Of a DNA stretch of 21,833 bases, positions 1-7,234 are shown piece by piece. Below the pieces are notes generated by a model. The model was given only the letters and a program-made list of their open reading frames with translations, searched no databases and was not told where the DNA came from. Each line of letters begins with the position of its first letter. The stretch's first letter is position 1. Source of the DNA: Azotobacter paspali. Its GTDB lineage: Bacteria > Pseudomonadota > Gammaproteobacteria > Pseudomonadales > Pseudomonadaceae. The position numbers were made by a program, and so were the translations under genes. The stretch lies in assembly GCF_042434745.1 (NCBI RefSeq), contig NZ_JBHLSS010000134.1, one strand, 5' to 3'.

Positions 1-429
1 CAGCGCGAAAGCGAGCCCTGGCTGCTGGCCAGCAACCTGCCCGAGGCGCAGTGGAATGCCGCGCGGGTCGTGGCGATCTACAAGTGGCGCATGCAGGTCG
101 AGGAAGGCTTGCGCGACCTGAAGAGCCATCGGCTGGGGTTTGGCCTGGAGCTGCATCGAAGCCGCTGTCCGCGCCGCATCGAGATCCTGCTGCTGATCGC
201 CGTGCTGGCTAACTACGCGCTGTGCCTGCTGGGTCTGCAGGCGCGAGAGGCGGAGCACGAACGGTGCTTCCAGAGCAACAGTCTCAAGTGCAAGCACGTG
301 CTGTCGCTGTGGCGGCTGGGGTTGGAGTACGCACGCGGTTACGCGGGAGACATTTCCCAGGAGACGTTATGCCGTCTGGAGTTGGCCCTGCGGCAGGAGG
401 TCCACCGGCAAGCGCGGGAACTGCGGTGA
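1..429 (+). CDS. IS4-family transposase, C-terminal fragment (start outside window)
   Basis: The reading frame is open from base 1 and ends with TGA at 427-429, giving 142 visible residues. It contains the IS4-family Y-(2)-R-(3)-E-(6)-K signature: Tyr27, Arg30, Glu34 and Lys41 counted from base 1, in the context YKWRMQVEEGLRDLK. The Glu is the third acidic residue of the DDE active site, which catalyses strand cleavage and transfer. A hydrophobic stretch (EILLLIAVLANYALCLLGL) follows, as is usual in this family's C-terminus. The N-terminal part with the two catalytic Asp residues lies left of the window, so I cannot say whether the whole gene is intact. The element lies just past the end of the sugar operon and is in the opposite orientation to it. 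Confidence 0.85.
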   Translation, partial: QRESEPWLLASNLPEAQWNAARVVAIYKWRMQVEEGLRDLKSHRLGFGLELHRSRCPRRIEILLLIAVLANYALCLLGLQAREAEHERCFQSNSLKCKHVLSLWRLGLEYARGYAGDISQETLCRLELALRQEVHRQARELR

Positions 430-452
430 TTTTGTGGGGATCACTCAGCCTC
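430..452 (+). repeat. Possible right terminal inverted repeat of the IS4-family element
   Basis: Directly after the transposase stop lies ATTTTGTGGGGATCACTCAG. IS4-family elements usually end within a few tens of bases of the transposase stop, and the sequence has the look of such an end. The left end is outside the window, so neither the inverted repeat nor a target duplication can be verified. Confidence 0.3.
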
Positions 453-542
453 GGGCCGCTTTACCGTGTGAGCGTCGGGCCTGACAGATAGCTCTGCTGC
501 AAGTACGAGCGTATTTCATCGCTCAACGTGATTCGGATGGCG

Positions 543-558
543 GTTTTTAGAGGTGCCC
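543..558 (+). repeat. 16-base repeat GTTTTTAGAGGTGCCC, copy 1 (IS-end-like)
   Basis: GTTTTTAGAGGTGCCC occurs here and again at about 8902-8917 in the same orientation. The flanks differ (TCCAAGCG versus TTATGGCG on the right), so the identity stops at the CCC edge, as expected for the terminal inverted repeat of an insertion sequence. No transposase of the matching element is found beside either copy. I cannot name the element. Confidence 0.5.
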
Positions 559-700
559 TCCAAGCGCTGCCGAGACGAGGTGCATATTATGCGGGAAGAT
601 TTACGTTCAGGTACTTATTGATCAGCCCAACAAAAAACCAATTACTGTTGGCGGCGGCAAAATCTGAGTGCAACACCTGGCCGTTTCGGCAAGGTGATAA

Positions 701-729
701 GAGCGTCATCTATCGAATAGGTGACGCTC
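701..729 (-). terminator. Hairpin downstream of the sugar operon, candidate terminator
   Basis: A 12-bp stem with one mismatch: GAGCGTCA at 701-708 pairs with TGACGCTC at 722-729, and CTAT at 710-713 pairs with ATAG at 717-720 across a 3-base loop. It lies 38 bases past the stop of the operon's last gene. In operon orientation it is followed only by CTTATC, so the U tract is poor. It may terminate with Rho help or act as an mRNA 3' stabiliser. Confidence 0.5.
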
Positions 730-766
730 ACGAGATCTAACGCCTAAGTACGTAACAGGCAAGTCG

Positions 767-1531
767 CTATTGGCGCTTCAGCCAAGCACCGGGCCAGTGC
801 GTGATGTTCTGCGCTAACTCACTTTCATTGAATGGCCAAGCAGGCTGCTCAATCACGAACCCTTGATGTCTTGCCGCAAAATCCCGGGCAGCCCACATCG
901 GATTGTCGCTCGCCCACTCCGCAGCACCTCTTGGCACATCAGCAAGGTCAAACATGATTCCGTCGGTTGCCACAATGTAAGAACCAGGCGTCACCAGATC
1001 TGCATAAGCCTCCAGCTCCCCCATGACATGGGCATAGGAGTGGTTAGAGTCAAGGATAATCAGTACTTTTTCACCGGGCTCCACCAAGGCCTTCACCTGA
1101 GCAACGATCTCAAGAGTTGTAGAGCCACCCTCGATAAGGGTAATGCGGTCGCTGAGCGGATGAGCTTCTATCGCTGCACGGTTATGCGGGCGGATCTCGA
1201 TGTCGATGCCCACTACTCGTCCCTTATCCATGGCCTTACACAGGCTTGAATAGAAAATCAGCGAGCCGCCATGCGCAACACCGGTCTCGATGATGACATC
1301 GGGCTGAACCTGGAAAATTACCTCCTGCATACGGATCATATCCTCTGGTAACTGGATAACCGGTCTGCCCATCCAGCTGAAGGTGTACTGATATTTTTGA
1401 TTCCACCCTATACGAACCCAATGCCGCGAGATTTCTTCGAATGCCTCTTTTGAGTAAAGATCAAGACTCCGAAACTTGCCAACATCTTCCAAGAGTAGCG
1501 TCCCGGCTTCGGTATCCAACGTCAATTTCAT
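767..1531 (-). CDS. CmcI/rhamnosyl-O-methyltransferase family SAM-dependent methyltransferase
   Basis: 254 residues, usual for the RMNT_CmcI family, often labelled cephalosporin hydroxylase although its sugar-acting members are O-methyltransferases. The SAM-binding loop IIETGVAHGGS lies at about 80-90. The family's DSNHSYAHVMGEL block is at 161-173, with Asp161, His164 and His168 as probable metal or catalytic ligands, and Asp190 follows in YIVATDG. The closest well-known activity is mycobacterial 2-O-methylation of rhamnosyl residues. In this operon the inferred role is 2-O-methylation of the branched 6-deoxyhexose or of its nucleotide form. It is the last gene of the operon: its ATG begins 2 bases after the TAG of the preceding methyltransferase gene. 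The family is certain from motifs; the O-2 position is inference from context. Confidence 0.85.
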   Translation of the reverse strand: MKLTLDTEAGTLLLEDVGKFRSLDLYSKEAFEEISRHWVRIGWNQKYQYTFSWMGRPVIQLPEDMIRMQEVIFQVQPDVIIETGVAHGGSLIFYSSLCKAMDKGRVVGIDIEIRPHNRAAIEAHPLSDRITLIEGGSTTLEIVAQVKALVEPGEKVLIILDSNHSYAHVMGELEAYADLVTPGSYIVATDGIMFDLADVPRGAAEWASDNPMWAARDFAARHQGFVIEQPAWPFNESELAQNITHWPGAWLKRQ

Positions 1532-1533
1532 AA

Positions 1534-2703
1534 CTAACCCCAGTCAATCAACTCGACTTCTATTCCAGCTCTAGCCAGCATTCTATTGTTCTCATCACGG
1601 TAATTTGGATTCATCAACACAGCGCTATAAACCTGCCGTACAGACAAATCTTCAGGCGCTACGATAGGATGCCCAGTTCCCGGAATATACTTACCCTGCT
1701 TATTTGGGTTCAGATCGACAATGCAATCAATCAAGCGACACGCCGGATCGATCAGGTTAGCGAAAGTTGCCCCTTTGGCACCAGCCCCCCACAGTGCGAT
1801 CTTGCCTTCAGCGCACAATATCTGCAGGCGATTCAACCATTCCCCCTTCAGACCCACCTCGCAAACACCGTAGTTCTTGGCCAACTCCGCCGTGCGTGGA
1901 CTGATCGGAGACAGTGGGGGTATAGTGCAAGAGGGCCGCCCCTCCAGCCACAGGTACTGCCCTCCAAAGATGTGTTCTACTCGTTCAACGACAAAGCCAG
2001 CTCGTTCAAAAGCTACACCTAGAGATTCAGCGGTGAACAGCGAACAGTGCTCATAGAAAAAGTCCCAAACTACTCGATTACGCAAAATCCACTCGACACA
2101 AGGTGTCTCGAAGAAAACCCGGGTATTGGAAGCTCCTGCCAAAGCAGCACGCACCGAGCCCAGCAATACCAGCGGGTCAGGAACATGCTCGATAACGTGT
2201 CTGCAAACTACAACATCGGCAGCCACGTCGACGCAGCGGTCATCGTAGTAGCAACGGCGGAAAGAGACTCTCCCGTCAAGATCGGTGTCCGGGCCCACGT
2301 AGCTAGGGTCAAAGCCATAACCTCGGTTATTTGCCCCAGGATAGCTCACCAACTTCTTGATAAACTGCCCCTTGCCACACCCCACCTCAACAATCGTACA
2401 GTTTCGCACCCCATGCTGCTCGACCAAATTCGTTACCAGACCGTCGAGATACATATCAAAATAAGCAGAACAAGACTGAGTATTGTCGTAATCATGCCCA
2501 TACGACAGAAGAGAAAACTCAAAAGCTTTGTTGAAAATAAAACCACAGCCTTCACACACCACCAGATCCAAATCACCACGAGTCACAGAGCGCGCTATTA
2601 CTTTGTCCATAACGACAAGATTCTGGTGAACGGGAACCTGCCTGCGATGCAGAAAGGGAAATAACCGTATATCACCGCATACAGGACACTGTTGCTCAAT
2701 CAT
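1534..2703 (-). CDS. Zinc-binding class I SAM methyltransferase, C-methyltransferase family (second paralogue)
   Basis: 389 residues from the ATG at 2703-2701, which overlaps the TGA of the upstream gene as ATGA; a GTG three codons upstream is less likely. The N-terminal zinc module has Cys6-x2-Cys9 and Cys50-x2-Cys53, with the family motif VPVHQN. The SAM fold has IVEVGCGKGQF at about 104-114 and a DVVVCRHVIEHV motif. The active-site YHEH block of sugar C-methyltransferases appears as FYEH (216-219), keeping Glu and His. The C-terminal domain has WGAGAKG and a downstream PNKQGKYIPGTG block, as in TylC3/NovU-type enzymes. It probably transfers a methyl group to a 4-keto sugar nucleotide, or to oxygen if the active site has diverged. 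GC content is strikingly low: bases 2461-2580 are 41% GC. It is a distant paralogue of the 3578-4819 gene, not a recent duplicate. Confidence 0.8.
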   Translation of the reverse strand: MIEQQCPVCGDIRLFPFLHRRQVPVHQNLVVMDKVIARSVTRGDLDLVVCEGCGFIFNKAFEFSLLSYGHDYDNTQSCSAYFDMYLDGLVTNLVEQHGVRNCTIVEVGCGKGQFIKKLVSYPGANNRGYGFDPSYVGPDTDLDGRVSFRRCYYDDRCVDVAADVVVCRHVIEHVPDPLVLLGSVRAALAGASNTRVFFETPCVEWILRNRVVWDFFYEHCSLFTAESLGVAFERAGFVVERVEHIFGGQYLWLEGRPSCTIPPLSPISPRTAELAKNYGVCEVGLKGEWLNRLQILCAEGKIALWGAGAKGATFANLIDPACRLIDCIVDLNPNKQGKYIPGTGHPIVAPEDLSVRQVYSAVLMNPNYRDENNRMLARAGIEVELIDWG

Positions 2704-3581
2704 GCTGCCCACTCTTGTACGCTACGCGCCAAGCCTTGCATCAGTGGAATCTGGGGCATCCACCCCAGGGCTCTAAGCTTCAAACTTTCGCCAACCAGCA
2801 ATGGCGGCCCACTCGGTCGCTCACTAGCCAGCTCCAAGACAACCTGCGGATCGGCCTGGCACAGATGGGCGATTTCAGTCACGATTGCAGCCAACTGAAT
2901 TGGCTGGCCGGAACTTATGTTGTAGACACCATGAGCATTCGCTAGCAGCAAGCTGACGAGCCCTTCTGCTACATCAAATACATGCAAAAAATCTCGATAT
3001 GCGCGAAAATTCACAGCAAATGGCATGCGCCTACCCTGCAATACATTAATCAGGGATGGCACCAAACGGGACGAAGCCTCTCCCGTCCCAAAAGGCAGGA
3101 AGATACGCCCCCAGGCACAAGGTACTTGGTAACTCTCGCATACAGCGGCCACAAGGCGGCGTGTCGCATCTTTCGCTGTGCCATAGAGAGTTGAAGGAAC
3201 AAGAGGGGTACTGTCCTCACGGCAATAGCCATGACTCCAATCGTATTCGGCACAGGTACCCGCCACTACCACATGGCGCCCACCTGCACCGCAGAACGCC
3301 TCAACCAAGCGCGTTGTGGCGTCGACCCAGCGCAAGTTGAGCGGCGATGCCCAATATTTGCCGTGTTCGGCGTACCAAGCTAAATGCAACAAGTGTGTCG
3401 CCTGTGCTTGATCGAGCAGCCGCGAAAAATCCCCAACCTCTAATAAATCAGCTTCAATGGAATCGGCTCGCAGTACCAAACCGCAACGTCCAACAGCAAC
3501 CGTTGGAATCCTTCTCCGCTGTAAGGAATCAAGAACGTAACGGCCGATAAACCCACTACCGCCAGTCAGCAATACCCTCAT
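2700..3581 (-). CDS. NAD(P)-dependent SDR epimerase/dehydratase, probable sugar-nucleotide 4-ketoreductase
   Basis: I start it at the ATG at 3581-3579, which overlaps the TGA of the preceding gene and leads straight into the Rossmann strand MRVLLTGGSGFIG; an upstream in-frame start would add 20 residues before the nucleotide-binding loop. The protein has 293 residues. GGSGFIG (7-13) binds NAD(P), Tyr133 and Lys137 in YGTAK form the extended-SDR catalytic pair, and a Ser/Thr-type third residue is expected in VVVAGTCAEY (about 105-114). Proteins of this type reduce the 4-keto group of 6-deoxy-4-ketohexose nucleotides or epimerise hexoses. Placed after a dehydratase, an epimerase and a C-methyltransferase, stereospecific 4-keto reduction is the best guess. 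Product stereochemistry cannot be read from sequence. Confidence 0.8.
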   Translation of the reverse strand: MRVLLTGGSGFIGRYVLDSLQRRRIPTVAVGRCGLVLRADSIEADLLEVGDFSRLLDQAQATHLLHLAWYAEHGKYWASPLNLRWVDATTRLVEAFCGAGGRHVVVAGTCAEYDWSHGYCREDSTPLVPSTLYGTAKDATRRLVAAVCESYQVPCAWGRIFLPFGTGEASSRLVPSLINVLQGRRMPFAVNFRAYRDFLHVFDVAEGLVSLLLANAHGVYNISSGQPIQLAAIVTEIAHLCQADPQVVLELASERPSGPPLLVGESLKLRALGWMPQIPLMQGLARSVQEWAA

Positions 3582-4819
3582 GCAACCAATACCTCGGTCA
3601 AGTGCAAGCTGGGTACCGCAGTAACGAGTAGCCCCCTCCACTCGCCCACATACGCCAGTTGAGCCATCACCTCGCTACGCAAATTCCAAGGCAGAACTAA
3701 TATGCGATCAGGTCGATGCGCCCTCAGATGAACCTCATCAACGATGGGGATACGACTACCCGGCATGTATCCACCTTGCTTAGCCGGGTTCCTATCAACC
3801 ACGTAGGGCAGCAGATCGGGACGGACACCGGAAAAATTGAGCAGTGTGTTGCCCTTGGCAGCAGCGCCATAAGCCCCAACTTTCAGGCCCTGGCGCTTGG
3901 CATCGAGCAGAAATGCCAACAGATCGTTCTTGACCCGCTCAGCCTCGGCCTGAAAACCACGATAGAATGATGCACGGGTCATGCCCGCCGCCACTTCCTG
4001 TCCTAGCAACCCAGTAACGGCAGTCGATACTGCATACAGACCGGCATCGCTCCGCTGGGCAAACACCCTCAGGCTACCGCCGTGCGTAGGCAGCTCCTCC
4101 ACATCGAACACTCTCAGGCCATTGGCAGCGAAGATTCGTTGCACTGCGGTCAACGAAAGATAGGAGTAGTGCTCGTGATAAGCCGTGTCGAACTGCTTCC
4201 CCTGCACCATGCGCATAAGGTGCGGAAACTCGAATGTCGCCACCCCGTGCGGTTTCAGCAGGCGAGTGAAACCAGAAACGAAGTCGTTGATATCGGGCAC
4301 GTGAGCCAACACGTTGTTAGCCACCACTAGATCGGCTTGGCGCCCGGCAGTAGTCAACTCTTCGGCCAGCACCATGCCGAAGAAACGCTCAATAATATCG
4401 ATCCCTCTGGCTTTAGCAGCGCGCGCAGTACTGGCTGTGGGCTCGACGCCGTAGCAGGGAATGCCTGCAGCCTGCACATACTGCAGCAGATAGCCATCAT
4501 TGGCGGCGACCTCAACGACACGACTGGTGTTATTTAGCCCGAATCGCTCGATCATTACTCGGGTATAGTGCTCGGCATGTGCCAGCCAAGAAGAAGAGAA
4601 CGAGCTGAAGTAGGCGTAATCTTCGGTAAACAGCGCATCACGACCGGCATGATCCTCAGTTTGCACCAGCCAGCATTCCTCACACACCAGTAGGCGCAAG
4701 GGAAACCAGACCTCCGGCGCCCTCAGCGATGCCTCATTCAAGTAGGCATTGGAGAGCGGCGCACTGCCCAAATCCAGAAATGGCAAGCGCAAGTCGTTGC
4801 CACAGTGTCGGCACTTCAC
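3578..4819 (-). CDS. Sugar-nucleotide C-methyltransferase (TylC3/NovU/TcaB9 type)
   Basis: 413 residues, the normal size. It starts with GTG at 4819-4817, overlapping the TGA of the epimerase gene (GTGA). The N-terminal zinc module has Cys3-x2-Cys6 and Cys46-x2-Cys49. The SAM loop is VVEVAANDGYLL (101-112). The diagnostic YHEHYSY block is at 214-220; in TcaB9-type enzymes the Glu and His of this block take part in deprotonating the carbon next to the 4-keto group. The C-terminal domain has YGAAAKGNTLLN (317-328) and NPAKQGGYMPGSRIPI (354-369), also typical. Known members add a methyl group to C3 or C5 of NDP-4-keto-6-deoxyhexoses. With a CDP-glucose 4,6-dehydratase in the same operon, the substrate is most likely a CDP-4-keto-6-deoxyhexose. 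The family is confident; C3 regiochemistry is inferred. Confidence 0.9.
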   Translation of the reverse strand: MKCRHCGNDLRLPFLDLGSAPLSNAYLNEASLRAPEVWFPLRLLVCEECWLVQTEDHAGRDALFTEDYAYFSSFSSSWLAHAEHYTRVMIERFGLNNTSRVVEVAANDGYLLQYVQAAGIPCYGVEPTASTARAAKARGIDIIERFFGMVLAEELTTAGRQADLVVANNVLAHVPDINDFVSGFTRLLKPHGVATFEFPHLMRMVQGKQFDTAYHEHYSYLSLTAVQRIFAANGLRVFDVEELPTHGGSLRVFAQRSDAGLYAVSTAVTGLLGQEVAAGMTRASFYRGFQAEAERVKNDLLAFLLDAKRQGLKVGAYGAAAKGNTLLNFSGVRPDLLPYVVDRNPAKQGGYMPGSRIPIVDEVHLRAHRPDRILVLPWNLRSEVMAQLAYVGEWRGLLVTAVPSLHLTEVLVA

Positions 4820-5376
4820 AGATATACTCCTTCAAATCCAGACTGGATGAGAGGGTGACTGACATCGCGCGGCGACATCTGCACCGTCGCGAGCGGCCAG
4901 CAAATATCGAGCCGTGGGTCCAGTGGATGCAGTCCAGCTTCCGCCTCCGCGGTGTAGGCGGCCGAGTGGCAGTACAACAGCTCCACATCATCACTCAGCG
5001 CCTGGAAGCCATGAGCAAAGCCTTCGGGAATCATTAGAGCCCGGCCATTCGCGGCCGAAAGCCATTCCGCATGCCACTGCAGAAACGTCGGCGAGTCGGC
5101 ACGGAGGTCGACGACCACATCCCACACCTCGCCATGCAGACAACTGACTAGTTTCATCTCGGCATGCGGCGGACGCTGAAAGTGCAGGCCGCGCACGGTG
5201 CCGCTCTTGGCTGTATAGGTGTGGTTAATCTGAACGATGGGCTGACTCCAGCCGGCGGCTATCAACTCTTCCGCACAGAACAGCCGGGCCAGGAAACCAC
5301 GACTATCGCTTAGAGGATGACGCTCAACCACCATCAGACCCGCAAGTGGTAAAGCGCTGAGATTGAAACGACTCAT
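4816..5376 (-). CDS. RmlC-like sugar-nucleotide 3,5- (or 5-/3-) epimerase
   Basis: 186 residues of the dTDP-4-dehydrorhamnose 3,5-epimerase cupin family (typical 180-185). His65 in TVRGLHFQ is the catalytic base; Asp171 in MSPRDVSHP completes the dyad; Tyr141 in HSAAYTAEAEAGL occupies the general-acid position. The family epimerises C3 and/or C5 of NDP-4-keto-6-deoxyhexoses, with C5 inversion turning a D-sugar into an L-sugar. No rmlA, rmlB or rmlD is present here, and the neighbours make CDP-glucose, so a CDP-linked substrate is inferred rather than dTDP. The ATG at 5376 overlaps the TGA of the dehydratase gene (ATGA). Calling it RmlC of the rhamnose pathway would be misleading in this context. 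Confidence 0.88.
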   Translation of the reverse strand: MSRFNLSALPLAGLMVVERHPLSDSRGFLARLFCAEELIAAGWSQPIVQINHTYTAKSGTVRGLHFQRPPHAEMKLVSCLHGEVWDVVVDLRADSPTFLQWHAEWLSAANGRALMIPEGFAHGFQALSDDVELLYCHSAAYTAEAEAGLHPLDPRLDICWPLATVQMSPRDVSHPLIQSGFEGVYL

Positions 5377-6431
5377 ACCTGCTCCTCATAGGCGGCGATT
5401 TCCGTCTCGCAGAGGACTCGCGGATCGCAACCCTCCTGCTGATCGCGATACCAAGCCATGGTGCGTCGTACTGTTTCGGCCAAGGGCCAATGTGACATCA
5501 GACCCAGCGTAATACGTGCCTTGGCCGTTTCCAGCGCCAGCCAGCCGGCCTCATGGGAGCCATCGCAGCCATCGCCATAACGCACTTCGCCCTGCCCGTA
5601 CGCCGCACGCGCCAGCTCAACCACCTCGCGCACGGTGGCCGCCTCGTGGGTATGCGGCCCGAAATTGTAGGCGCAGGCCAACTCCGGCTGCCGCCAAAGC
5701 CGCTCGGCCAGCTGCAGATAGCCGGCAAGCGGCTCCAGCACATGCTGCCAGGGGCGGATCGCCTGAGGACGGCGAATCTCGAGAGTACTTCTTGCCTGCC
5801 AGGCACGTACCGCGTCGGGGATCAGGCGGTCTTCCGACCAATCCCCTCCGCCGATCACATTACCGGCCCGCGCGGAGGCAATTGCGACACCTTGCACGCG
5901 CAGGAAAGCATCTCGATAACTGCCGATGACGATCTCGCTAGCGGCTTTGCTGGCGCTGTAAGGGTCGTGACCGCCTAAGGCATCGTCCTCGCGATAGGGG
6001 TAAGCCCACTCGTTGTTGCGGTAGACCTTGTCGGTCGTCACCATGACCGCGACACGCAAGTAGTCCAGACCACGTAGTGCTTCAAGCAAATGGGCTGTTC
6101 CCATCACATTGCTGGATAGGGTGCCGAGCGGATCGCGGTAGCTAGCCCTCACCAACGGCTGAGCCGCCAGATGGAAGACGATTTCGGGCTGCACCTTACG
6201 CACGCATTCAGCCAATGCCTCCGCATCGCGGATATCGCAGAACAGGTTAGAACAACAGGTATCGATCCGGGCCAGGCTGAAGAGACTGGGAACGGTCACG
6301 GGTGGCAGGGAGATGCCTGTGATCTGAGCCCCCAAACGGGACAGCCACAGTGTCAGCCAACTCCCCTTGAACCCCGTATGTCCGGTCACCAATACCCGGC
6401 GCCCACGGTAGAAATCCCCAAAAGCACTCAT
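5373..6431 (-). CDS. rfbG: CDP-glucose 4,6-dehydratase
   Basis: 352 residues starting at the ATG at 6431-6429, which overlaps the TGA of the cytidylyltransferase gene (ATGA); an upstream in-frame start would add 12 residues not typical of the family. The NAD-binding loop is TGHTGFKGSW (16-25). The catalytic Thr-Asp-Lys of 4,6-dehydratases is in TTDKVY (132-137), and the SDR pair is Tyr158 and Lys162 in YSASK. The family-specific blocks AAQPLVRASYRDP, NVIGGGDW and RPWQHVLEPLAGYL are all present and separate it from dTDP-glucose dehydratases. It converts CDP-glucose to CDP-4-keto-6-deoxyglucose, the branch point to CDP-linked deoxyhexoses. No ddhC (C3 dehydrase) follows, so this is not a 3,6-dideoxyhexose pathway within the window. 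Confidence 0.95.
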   Translation of the reverse strand: MSAFGDFYRGRRVLVTGHTGFKGSWLTLWLSRLGAQITGISLPPVTVPSLFSLARIDTCCSNLFCDIRDAEALAECVRKVQPEIVFHLAAQPLVRASYRDPLGTLSSNVMGTAHLLEALRGLDYLRVAVMVTTDKVYRNNEWAYPYREDDALGGHDPYSASKAASEIVIGSYRDAFLRVQGVAIASARAGNVIGGGDWSEDRLIPDAVRAWQARSTLEIRRPQAIRPWQHVLEPLAGYLQLAERLWRQPELACAYNFGPHTHEAATVREVVELARAAYGQGEVRYGDGCDGSHEAGWLALETAKARITLGLMSHWPLAETVRRTMAWYRDQQEGCDPRVLCETEIAAYEEQV

Positions 6432-7198
6432 GCCCAGACCTTCCAGGGGGGGTTGCCTTTCAACCAAAGCTCTTCGAGCTGGTTCTTGTCGCGCAGGGTA
6501 TCCATGGCCTGCCAGAAGCCCGTGTGCCGATAGGACCTCAAGTGTCCTTCTCTGGCTAGTTGCATCAACGGTTCACCCTCCCAGCTGCTTTGGTCACCAT
6601 CGATGTAATCAATAACGGCAGGGTCGAGGACGAAGTAGCCGCCATTGATCCACGCACCATCTCCGGCTGGCTTCTCTTTAAAGCTCGCGACAGCGTCGCC
6701 GTCCATGTCCAACGCACCGTAGCGCCCAGGGGGCTGAATGGCAGTCACCGTGGCCAGACGCCCGTGCGACCGGTGGAAGCGAACCAGTTCGCCGATATCG
6801 ACATCGGAAAGGCCGTCACCATAAGTAAAACAGAACGGCTCACTCCCCAAGTGCTCCCGAATACGACGCAGCCGGCCACCAGTAAGGGTCTCCTCGCCAG
6901 TGTTGACCAAGGTGACCCGCCAAGGCTCGACATAGCGTTGATGAACTTCCATCGAGTTGCGGGACATGTCGAAAGTTACATCGGACATATGCAAGAAGTA
7001 GTTCGCAAAATACTCCTTGATGACATACCCCTTGTACCCGCAACAGATCACGAAGTCGTTGATTCCATAATGGGAATAGATTTTCATGATATGCCAGAGA
7101 ATGGGTTTACCGCCGACTTCTATCATTGGCTTCGGCCGCAAATGGGATTCCTCGGAGATCCGGGTTCCCAGTCCCCCCGCCAGTATTACCGCTTTCAT
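6428..7198 (-). CDS. rfbF: Glucose-1-phosphate cytidylyltransferase
   Basis: 256 residues, the same size as Salmonella RfbF/DdhA. The nucleotide-binding signature LAGGLGTR (6-13) is followed by RPKPMIEVGGKPILWHIMK (21-39), and the metal-binding acidic motif lies in TYGDGLSDVD (125-134). It makes CDP-glucose from CTP and glucose 1-phosphate and commits glucose to the CDP pathway. The ATG at 7198 lies 36 bases after the ugd stop, with AGGA about 12 bases upstream. This makes it the first gene of the tightly coupled sugar operon; whether it is co-transcribed with ugd or has its own promoter cannot be decided from the short gap. Confidence 0.95.
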   Translation of the reverse strand: MKAVILAGGLGTRISEESHLRPKPMIEVGGKPILWHIMKIYSHYGINDFVICCGYKGYVIKEYFANYFLHMSDVTFDMSRNSMEVHQRYVEPWRVTLVNTGEETLTGGRLRRIREHLGSEPFCFTYGDGLSDVDIGELVRFHRSHGRLATVTAIQPPGRYGALDMDGDAVASFKEKPAGDGAWINGGYFVLDPAVIDYIDGDQSSWEGEPLMQLAREGHLRSYRHTGFWQAMDTLRDKNQLEELWLKGNPPWKVWA

Positions 7199-7234
7199 TG
7201 ATCAGTCTTTTTCCTAACTTAAAAACAGTGACTC

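Larger units (their letters stand above)
430..766. other. Gene-free interval between IS4 remnant and sugar operon
   Basis: About 337 bases with no convincing gene. A short open frame on the plus strand (528-740) has no upstream ribosome binding site and resembles no family I know. The interval holds the possible IS4 end, one copy of the GTTTTTAGAGGTGCCC repeat, and a hairpin just downstream of the operon's last gene. Confidence 0.6.

Noticed and set aside
528..740. Small plus-strand ORF of 70 codons left of the sugar operon
   Set aside because: It has no ribosome binding site or known domain, spans the IS-end-like repeat and ends in the hairpin downstream of the operon.
4816..7198. dTDP-rhamnose or 3,6-dideoxyhexose (abequose, tyvelose) pathway
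   Set aside because: There is no rmlA, rmlB or rmlD and no ddhC or ddhD. The nucleotidyltransferase and dehydratase are of the CDP-glucose type and the following genes are methyltransferases.
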